Positions 55,212 through 64,000 of a stretch of 64,000 nucleotides of DNA are shown here, in pieces. The stretch comes from Cryobacterium luteum (GTDB lineage: Bacteria > Actinomycetota > Actinomycetes > Actinomycetales > Microbacteriaceae): NCBI RefSeq assembly GCF_900110125.1, contig NZ_FOCN01000016.1, positions 1 to 64,000 of the forward strand, written 5' to 3'. How positions within the stretch are numbered: position 1 is the stretch's first letter; each line of letters starts with the position of its first letter. The position numbers and the translations under genes are program-made. Under the pieces are notes generated by a model, which worked only from the letters and a program-made list of their open reading frames with translations, was not told where the DNA came from and did no database searches.

Positions 55212-55268
55212 CCGTTTCCTCGCTTGTCGGTATCGGGTTGCTGAATAGGTGGGCGGAACGAGTGGGCA

Positions 55269-55895
55269 CTAGTGCAGGCGAACGATATGGATCTGCCAGA
55301 ACGGGACCAGGTTGTAGTGCAAAACGTCGGGCGTGCGGCGCAAGGTTCCCAGCGGATGCACCGCCAGATCGAGGTGGTCACGCGCCACCCGGTCGATGGT
55401 GCCGATCAGGACACCGCCCTTGGTATGGAGTTCCACGGTGCGTCGTCGGCGGCACAGGCTGCTCAGCACGAAGGGGAATCCGACGCGTTCGGTCTGCCTG
55501 CCGGCGGCCTCTGACTCGATGGCGAGCGAGGCCTGACTCTGCTGTTCGGTCAGCAACACACCGGCAACGGCCGACAGCGGGATCACACACTCCACCGGAT
55601 TGTTGGCCGCACCGGGCAGGTCGGCCGCCAGCCAGTCCAGCCCGAGCGTCGTCGGGCGGAGGGTGAGAGTCTCGCCGGTCACCAGCACCACGCGGATCTG
55701 AAGTGCACCGCCGACACCGGCGGAACGCAGGACGTTGCTGATCCGGGTGCGCAGGGAGAGTTTTTCCAGGCGCTGGCGTTCCGCTTGCAGGCTGAGGTCA
55801 GCTGCCGCGGAGCTCAGCGCGCGGTCGAGCTGCCCTTCGAGGTCGTCAAACAGATCATCCCAGCGCACAGGTAGAAAGTAGCCGACACCGAGCAT
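55269..55895 (-). CDS. Hypothetical protein with LSm-like C-terminal half
   Basis: A 208-residue protein beginning near RWDDLFDDLEGQLDRALSS, with a helical N-terminus (15-60), then beta-rich segments LQIRVVLVTGETLTLRPTTLGLDWLAADL and RTVELHTKGGVLIGTIDRVARDHLDLAVHP, which resemble LSm/SRP-like barrels. Start could be ATG 55895 or a GTG at 55868. First gene of the SAF/CpaE-like group. Family not named by me. Confidence 0.7.
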   Translation of the reverse strand: MLGVGYFLPVRWDDLFDDLEGQLDRALSSAAADLSLQAERQRLEKLSLRTRISNVLRSAGVGGALQIRVVLVTGETLTLRPTTLGLDWLAADLPGAANNPVECVIPLSAVAGVLLTEQQSQASLAIESEAAGRQTERVGFPFVLSSLCRRRRTVELHTKGGVLIGTIDRVARDHLDLAVHPLGTLRRTPDVLHYNLVPFWQIHIVRLH

Positions 55896-56000
55896 TCTCG
55901 CTGGCCTTATACACAGGCTCTTTAAGCGCTCGACAGCGCTCCGACCGGGCTGCTTAGGTTTTGCGCCAGAGAAGTTGCAGGTTCGATGGCAGGAGATACG

Positions 56001-56441
56001 ATGACATCACCGGGTTTCAGCGCTCCGCGGTTGCGGGATGACCGAGGGGAACAGCGTCCCGACGGTCCCGGCACGGCCCCGCAAGCGATCGTTCCCGCGC
56101 TACCGCTCGAAGCGGAGCGGTTCCTGCGCTCCCTCGCCCTGAGCGCTGTCGAGATCATCGCCGGGGCCAGGAATCTCGAGCAGATTGCTCGCTGGGTCAC
56201 CGACGACGTCTACGCCCATCTTCGTGTTCGCGTCTCGATCGCGGCCCGGGCCAGAGCAGTCACGGGGACCGTCGCCCACCGCCCGATGCTCTGGATCGAA
56301 CACGTCACTCTGTCACCGACCGCCACCGGCGGCTTCGACGCCGTCATTCTGGTGCACGACAAACGCCGACCGCATGTCGTCTCATTGCGGGTGGAAGGCG
56401 CGACCCGGCATCTGCGCGGCACCGTGCTCGTCGTCTTGTGA
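56001..56441 (+). CDS. Rv3235-family conserved protein
   Basis: A 146-residue protein whose residues 35-140 (FLRSLALSAVEIIAGARNLEQIARWVTDDVYAHLRVRV and VHDKRRPHVVSLRVEG) match the actinobacterial Rv3235-like family, found near secA. AGGAG precedes ATG 56001 by 6 bases, which decides the start over ATG 55986. Biochemical role unknown. Confidence 0.85.
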   Translation: MTSPGFSAPRLRDDRGEQRPDGPGTAPQAIVPALPLEAERFLRSLALSAVEIIAGARNLEQIARWVTDDVYAHLRVRVSIAARARAVTGTVAHRPMLWIEHVTLSPTATGGFDAVILVHDKRRPHVVSLRVEGATRHLRGTVLVVL

Positions 56442-56468
56442 TGCACCACCGGCACATGTAGCCCACGG

Positions 56469-56508
56469 CCCGGTGACACGCGCCCGCGGTTGGGCGTGCG
56501 TCACCGGG
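56469..56508 (-). terminator. Hairpin between Rv3235-like gene and secA
   Basis: Two 17-base arms around a 6-base loop pair at 15 positions, starting with CCCGGTGAC/GTCACCGGG. It lies between convergent stops (56441 and 56521), so it can serve both. Confidence 0.72.
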
Positions 56509-56520
56509 GTGTTCGACGCG

Positions 56521-59328
<2,808 letters not shown>

Positions 59329-59465
59329 GAATGTACTCCACTAGTCAAACGGTGCGGGCAGGTACTGCGGCAGCCCAATCGAACTACCGCAGCACACGCC
59401 TGCACCTCTCGTCTGGCAGATGCCAGAGCACCGACCTGGTCGGCGGCTAAGGCAATGCTAGTTGG

Positions 59466-60170
59466 TCAGTTGGCACGCCCGCTGGCAACGGGCACAGCCT
59501 CCTGCAGCTCCTCGCCCGAACCGTCGAGTTCGATGACCCCGTAGTCCCAGCCCTTACGCCGGTACACCACGCTGGGACGTTTGGTCTCCAGGTCCTGGAA
59601 TAGGTAGAAGTCGTGGCCGACGAGCTCCATGAAGTACAGGGCATCGTCAACGGACATCGGGGCTGCCGCGAAGACTTTGCGACGGATGACGACGGGGCAG
59701 TATTCTTCCTCTTCGGCGACGGCGGGAGCATCCGCTTGCACGATGGGAATCGCGCCGGTGCGTACCCGTTCGAGAGTTTCCGGGTTGGCCGGTGTGATGT
59801 CGATGACGCTGAAACCGACAGCGGACGCCTCGTGCAGTGAGGTGGGACGGTGGGCGCCGCCGCGGTGCACCTTCTTGCGGTCCTTGGCCCGGCGAACCCG
59901 CTCGAGCAGACGGCCAAGAGCCACATCAAAAGCGGCGTACTTGTCGGATCCGTCAGCTTCGGCCCGCACCAGAGGACCCTTGCCGATCAGGGTGAGTTCG
60001 ACTCGATCGTTGCCGGCGGCAGCACCGTTCTTCTCGTGGTGGCGGCTGACCTTGATCTCGAGCGCGAGGGCTTTCTCGGCGAGGAGGGCGATTTTCTCGG
60101 CCTTCTCCGTGGCGTACTCGCGGAAGCGATCAGTGATCCCCAGGTTGCGTCCGACGATGTTAGTTTCCAT
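59466..60170 (-). CDS. hpf: Long-form hibernation promoting factor
   Basis: A 234-residue ribosome hibernation factor: N-terminal S30AE domain (1-105, METNIVGRNLGITDRFREYATEKAEKIALL) and C-terminal dimerisation domain (180-225, YCPVVIRRKVFAAAPMSVDDALYFMELVGHDFYLFQ). It pairs 70S ribosomes into 100S dimers in stationary phase. GGAGG precedes ATG 60170 by 5 bases; the longer in-frame reading upstream is rejected. Confidence 0.96.
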   Translation of the reverse strand: METNIVGRNLGITDRFREYATEKAEKIALLAEKALALEIKVSRHHEKNGAAAGNDRVELTLIGKGPLVRAEADGSDKYAAFDVALGRLLERVRRAKDRKKVHRGGAHRPTSLHEASAVGFSVIDITPANPETLERVRTGAIPIVQADAPAVAEEEEYCPVVIRRKVFAAAPMSVDDALYFMELVGHDFYLFQDLETKRPSVVYRRKGWDYGVIELDGSGEELQEAVPVASGRAN

Positions 60171-60256
60171 GACGACCTCCAGTTTGGCGGACCGCCCCAA
60201 AACCGGGCGATCATTGCGCGCCTTTGTCTCCACCGTAGCCGTGGCGGTGAGATATG

Positions 60257-60961
60257 TCACAGTATTTGTCGATCAGTTTGCCCAGAGCTCGAAGACGGAG
60301 GCAGCCGACGCCGTGTTTGCGCCAGTGTGGCCAGGCCGACGACGATACCGCCCGCAGCGAACACGGCGCGCCGCGCCTCGAGCAGGGTCGCACCGGTGGT
60401 CACGATGTCGTCGACGAGGATCACCCTCGTTCCATTGAGCGGATGCCGCGCGACGAGGCTGTTGCTTTTGTTCGCGACGCGCGCCGCGCGGCCGAGGCCG
60501 ACCTGGTCGACGGATTCCCCGCGCTGCGCGAGCGCCGGGATCGGGTACAGCCCAGCCCGGTGCAGCAGGGCATCGACCGGGTGGTAACCGCGCAGGCGCC
60601 AGGCCAGGCGGGACGAGGGAATGGTGACGAGCTGGATGCCGCCGCCGTTCCCACGCGGGACGGCGGCGAGCGCGGCCACGATGGCCGCTCGCAGCGGCGC
60701 GGCGAGCGCACCGGCGGCATCCGTTCGACCACCGTCTTTGTAGGCGGCGATCACGTGGCGGGCCACCCCTTCGTAGCTCAGGGCCGCCCAGACGAGTGCA
60801 TCGTCGCGCGTGACCGAATGCACCGCCGGGAGCAGGGCCAACCGGCAGCTTGAACACAGGGCGCGGTCGAGGGCACCGCAGCCGCTGCACGCGGTCGGCA
60901 GGACCGTGGCCCAGGCATCCAGTCCCGCAGCGGTCAGTCGAGTGCGCAGCCCTCGCATCAT
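60257..60961 (-). CDS. comF: ComF-family phosphoribosyltransferase-like protein
   Basis: A roughly 234-residue protein: a four-Cys zinc motif at the N-terminus (CSGCGALDRALCSSC) and a C-terminal PRPP-binding RVILVDDIVTTGATL. ComF proteins take part in DNA uptake in competent bacteria; in others their role is unclear. Start ATG 60961, 60958 or a GTG at 61033 are all possible. It follows lpqB, as in mycobacteria. Confidence 0.9.
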   Translation of the reverse strand: MMRGLRTRLTAAGLDAWATVLPTACSGCGALDRALCSSCRLALLPAVHSVTRDDALVWAALSYEGVARHVIAAYKDGGRTDAAGALAAPLRAAIVAALAAVPRGNGGGIQLVTIPSSRLAWRLRGYHPVDALLHRAGLYPIPALAQRGESVDQVGLGRAARVANKSNSLVARHPLNGTRVILVDDIVTTGATLLEARRAVFAAGGIVVGLATLAQTRRRLPPSSSSGQTDRQIL

Positions 60962-61059
60962 CGGGCCAGTCTTCCGCGTGCATGCGGCGTGCGGGGCGCC
61001 AACTCTCCACCCGTGCAGGAACGCCTCTGGCACCGCCTGGGGAGGAGACGGCCGACCGG

Positions 61060-62757
61060 CTAGCTGCCGAGGCCCTGTTGGGTGGCCAGCAGGATCACGT
61101 CGTCGATGCGGGCCTGCCAGCCCGCTCCCCGCTGCACCTCCAGGCTGCCGGTGTCGGTGATTACGCGCAGGTCGCGCACGGAGTTGCTGCCGACGATGAA
61201 CCGGCTGCTCGCCGGGGATTCCAGGACGGAGCTGACGCCGCCGATCTGCTGCGCCACGATGCGTGCCTCACCGCTCGGCAGGGTGCTGAGCGACGCCACG
61301 GTCAATTCGTCGATCCAGGTTGCGTCGAGGCCGGCCCCGCCGCCCGCCGCCAACAGCACGGGCGCGCCGAGGCCGGTCGGCGCCTGCTCGGTGCGAATGA
61401 TGGACGCGACGACGAAACGGGTCTCCGAGCCGGTGCCGAGCAGGGCGATCAGCCGGGCGCCGTCCCTCGAGATTTTCAGGGCCGTGATCGAGGTGGCTTC
61501 GGGCCACGGCGTCGGCAGCACGGTCGCCTCTCCCGTTGGGCTGTAGACGACCAGGGCGGTCGGATCGTTTGACGGCACCGACCAGACGAAGCGGTCGTTG
61601 TCGATCGACGGCGCCAGGAGCCCAGCGCGCGCGTCGAGCAATTCGGGCTCGCCGCCGTCACGCACGACGTAAACGCCGTCGCTGTTCAGCACGGCGGCTG
61701 AAGCCTGGCCAGACGCCAGCGTCACCGCGGTGGGGGCCAGTTGGGCGATGGTCGCAGACAGCCCGTCCAGCGGGGTGACGCTCTGCCCGGTGGCGGCCAG
61801 AAAACCGAATTCGTCCCCGCGCAGCACGAGGGCGCGGGCGTCCACGCGCGGATCGATGACGGGAGCCCCGGTCTCGACGTCGTCGATGGCCTGGAAGTTC
61901 TGGTCGATGGTGATCTCGACCGTGAGGCCGGACGGCAGGCTCGCCGCCAGCTGCGCTTTCATGCGCTGCAGCGTCTGCCGGTCAGCGTTGAGTGCTTCGC
62001 TGTTCAGGTCGACCATGGCCTGGCGCCCAACCACCTGTACGGCGTCGGCGGTGAGCTTGGAGCCTTCCGGAAACGCCGTGGCGACCGCTCCGGTCAGCCA
62101 GGCGCTCGGTCCGTTCAAGACGGCGTTGACCAGCTTGGTGGGAGCGGATGCCCCGCGCGGAAACCAGCGCAGGTCCGGAACCAGGAACCGAAAGCCGGGA
62201 TCGTAGAAGTACACGGGTTGGGCGCTAAACACGTCGTTGAACGTGTTTTCGTCGATCACGGTGCCGTTCGGGGCCGAGCTGATGCGCCACTGGCCGCCGA
62301 TCTGCTGAAACTCGTAGCGTAATGGGACCGGACTGGCGTCGACCTCACGGTATTCCCCCGCCTGGTCAACCTCGGCCACCGGCGTGACGGCAACCAGGGT
62401 GGTGCCGTCGTCGATGACCGTCAGGGTGCGCCCGGAGCCGTTGTCGACGGTGACCCCCGCCGTGGCATCCCAGCTGGATTGGAAGGCCGGGGCCAGGAAC
62501 TGGCGGGCGATGTCGTAATTGTTCTCAGGGCTCGAGGAGGCGTCGATGAAGCCCCGCAGAATCGATTCCGGCGCGGCATCCTTTTGCGGCAGCGCCGGCA
62601 GAAATACCGGGGCTGGATTGTCGTCGGGTGCGATGTCGTTGCCGGCGTGCACCGCACCGTCGCGCGGAATGCCGGTGCAGCCCCCCAGACCGACGGCGAG
62701 GCTGATGGCGACGAGCAGCGCCGGGAAGACGCGGCGGCGAGGTGTGCGCTCAGTCAT
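61060..62757 (-). CDS. lpqB: Lipoprotein LpqB, MtrAB accessory
   Basis: A 565-residue lipoprotein. The signal peptide (residues 8-28) ends in the lipobox LGGC, with acylation at the Cys. A GerMN domain lies about 190-320 (QPVYFYDPGFRFLVPDLRWFPRGASAPTKLVNAVL), followed by a beta-propeller-like C-terminal half. It interacts with MtrB and modulates its signalling. ATG 62757 overlaps the mtrB 3' end by 8 bp; the Pro-rich upstream reading is mtrB repeat DNA. Confidence 0.95.
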   Translation of the reverse strand: MTERTPRRRVFPALLVAISLAVGLGGCTGIPRDGAVHAGNDIAPDDNPAPVFLPALPQKDAAPESILRGFIDASSSPENNYDIARQFLAPAFQSSWDATAGVTVDNGSGRTLTVIDDGTTLVAVTPVAEVDQAGEYREVDASPVPLRYEFQQIGGQWRISSAPNGTVIDENTFNDVFSAQPVYFYDPGFRFLVPDLRWFPRGASAPTKLVNAVLNGPSAWLTGAVATAFPEGSKLTADAVQVVGRQAMVDLNSEALNADRQTLQRMKAQLAASLPSGLTVEITIDQNFQAIDDVETGAPVIDPRVDARALVLRGDEFGFLAATGQSVTPLDGLSATIAQLAPTAVTLASGQASAAVLNSDGVYVVRDGGEPELLDARAGLLAPSIDNDRFVWSVPSNDPTALVVYSPTGEATVLPTPWPEATSITALKISRDGARLIALLGTGSETRFVVASIIRTEQAPTGLGAPVLLAAGGGAGLDATWIDELTVASLSTLPSGEARIVAQQIGGVSSVLESPASSRFIVGSNSVRDLRVITDTGSLEVQRGAGWQARIDDVILLATQQGLGS

Positions 62758-64000
62758 GTCGCCCTCCGCCCGGCACGGGCATCTGCCCGGCGTCGCCGAG
62801 CACGGCGGTGGCGTCGGCGGTGGCGTCGGCGGTGGCGTCGGCGGTGGCGTCGGCGGGCGGCAAGGGGATCGGTGACGCTTGCAGCACGGCACCGGCCACG
62901 CGGGGCAGCGTCAACCGAAAACACGATCCTTCTCCCGGACTGGACCAGACCTGCAGCCAGCCGTTGTGCACACTCGCGTCCTCGCGGGAGATGGCCAGCC
63001 CGAGGCCGGTGCCGCCGATCGTGCGTTGGCGCGAGGGGTCGGCCCGCCAGAACCGGTCGAAGACGTGCGCGACCTCGGCCTGGCTCATTCCGAGGCCGTA
63101 GTCGCGTACGGCGAGCGCGACAGCATTCGCATCGCTGTCGACCGACACCACGACGGGTTTACCCTCACCGTGCTCGATGGCGTTGCCGATGAGGTTGTGC
63201 AGCACCCGGCGGATGCGCCGCGGATCGACGTCCGCGTTCAGATACCCGCCGGGAGCCACCAGGCGCAGGTCGCTGCCCTTGGACTCGGCGAGGGATCGCA
63301 GACTGTCGATGGCGTCTTCGGCGAGGTAGACCAGGTTGGTCGGTTCACTCTCGAGTTCAACGGATCCGGCGTCGTAGCGGCTGATTTCGAGCAGGTCGCT
63401 CAGCAGCAGCTCGAAACGTTCGACCTGGGTGTGCAGCAGCTCAGCGGTGCGGCCGGTGGCCGGCGCAAAGCTCGCCCGCTGGTCGTACAGCACATCGCCG
63501 GCCAAACGGATGGTCGTCAGTGGTGTGCGCAGTTCGTGCGAGACATCAGACACGAACCGTTGCTGCACCTCGGACAGGTCGGCGAGTGCACGAATCTGGC
63601 TTTGCAGGCTGTCGGCCATGCCGTTGAAGGAACGGGCCAGCGTCGCAATGACGTCCTCACCTTTTTCGGGAATGCGCACCTCGAGATCACCGGAGGCGAG
63701 TTTCTGGCTCGTCTCGGCGGCCACCCGCAGGGGCGTCACGACGAAGCGAACGACGATCCAGGTCACGGCGCCGATCAGCAGCATGAGGGCAACGCCGGCC
63801 ACCCCGAGGGTTTGCTGCACGAAGAGCAGGGTCTCTTCCGCGTCCTTCAGGCTGTAAGCGATGTACAGCTCGTAGCGGCCGGCCACCGGAACGGTGATCT
63901 GCGACCCCACCACGATGCCGGGAACGGTCGTGGCGTCATCGCCGGTGAGGGTGACCGACTGCCAGAACTGGTCGCCGATATTGGCCTGCACCTCGGTGCG
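62750..64000 (-). CDS. mtrB: Sensor histidine kinase MtrB, 3' part (5' end outside window)
   Basis: About 416 C-terminal residues are visible: end of the extracellular domain, second membrane helix (about LGVAGVALMLLIGAVTWIVV), HAMP, HisKA (VSDVSHELRTPLTTI, phospho-acceptor His), and ATPase with N (NLIGNAIEHG), G1 (DYGLGMS) and G2 (GTGLGLAIS) boxes. It controls cell-wall and division genes through MtrA. The C-terminal tail carries four ADAT repeats. Confidence 0.95.
   Translation of the reverse strand, partial: RTEVQANIGDQFWQSVTLTGDDATTVPGIVVGSQITVPVAGRYELYIAYSLKDAEETLLFVQQTLGVAGVALMLLIGAVTWIVVRFVVTPLRVAAETSQKLASGDLEVRIPEKGEDVIATLARSFNGMADSLQSQIRALADLSEVQQRFVSDVSHELRTPLTTIRLAGDVLYDQRASFAPATGRTAELLHTQVERFELLLSDLLEISRYDAGSVELESEPTNLVYLAEDAIDSLRSLAESKGSDLRLVAPGGYLNADVDPRRIRRVLHNLIGNAIEHGEGKPVVVSVDSDANAVALAVRDYGLGMSQAEVAHVFDRFWRADPSRQRTIGGTGLGLAISREDASVHNGWLQVWSSPGEGSCFRLTLPRVAGAVLQASPIPLPPADATADATADATADATAVLGDAGQMPVPGGGRHD
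62804..62851. repeat. Four tandem 12-bp repeats in the mtrB tail
   Basis: Four perfect copies of GGCGGTGGCGTC (plus strand) encode four ADAT units in the MtrB C-terminus. Copy-number change would be in frame, so only the length of the tail would vary. Confidence 0.9.

Overview
The window is high-G+C actinobacterial chromosome. It most resembles Microbacteriaceae (Leifsonia/Cryobacterium type), but the genus cannot be fixed from sequence alone. Supporting markers are Kgd (fused 2-oxoglutarate metabolism enzyme), WhiB1, PdtaS, MtrB-LpqB, GuaB1, a SigR/RsrA pair with a zinc anti-sigma motif, and many GTG or apparently leaderless starts. I found no rRNA, tRNA, CRISPR array or replication origin. 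Mobile DNA is limited to the 5' part of an IS1182-like transposase cut by the left window edge.

Layout. 1-4.6 kb: transposase fragment, flavin disulfide oxidoreductase, small HExxH protein, and furA-katA with a palindromic operator candidate. 4.6-11.9 kb: MMPL exporter, amidase, short-chain dehydrogenase, then a compact minus-strand run of GNAT, ung, an S51-type peptidase and a phosphoribosyltransferase. 12-20.4 kb: the methylcitrate-cycle divergon, with prpR-prpD-prpB-prpC leftward and prpE-DUF485-actP rightward, and two identical TGTATACA palindromes between the arms. 20.5-25.2 kb: SDR, membrane acyltransferase, metY-metX. 25.2-28.5 kb: a signalling trio of histidine kinase, kinase-like membrane protein without recognisable catalytic motifs, and LuxR-type response regulator. 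28.6-35.8 kb: MFS exporter, thiamine-binding protein, P-type ATPase with GT87 glycosyltransferase, NAD(P)H-hydrate dehydratase, VOC protein. 35.9-39.9 kb: guaB1 and two CBS/HlyC-type membrane proteins. 40-44.2 kb: kgd, then a VOC pseudogene. 44.2-51 kb: sigR-rsrA, aroA-rsgA, bcp, whiB1 and pdtaS, an order recognisable from Mycobacterium. 51-56.4 kb: membrane protein built of repeated four-helix units, a CpaE-like/SAF/LSm-like trio, and an Rv3235-like protein. 56.5-64 kb: secA, hpf, comF, lpqB and the 3' part of mtrB.

Working together. The prp divergon looks like a complete propionate unit: uptake by ActP-type symport, activation by PrpE, the methylcitrate cycle by PrpCDB, and GntR control. 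furA-katA and sigR-rsrA are separate oxidative/thiol stress circuits, and bcp adds peroxide removal. MtrB-LpqB, PdtaS and WhiB1 form the conserved actinobacterial envelope and signalling core.

The most unusual sequence-level signal is a 9-base word, AGCGGATGC, found 26 times on both strands in genes, gaps and one terminator stem. Next are a tandem GGGCCC-rich intergenic repeat after whiB1, a perfect 22-base palindrome repeated after two unrelated genes, and two accessory gene sets (the signalling trio and the CpaE/SAF/LSm trio) whose roles are not obvious.
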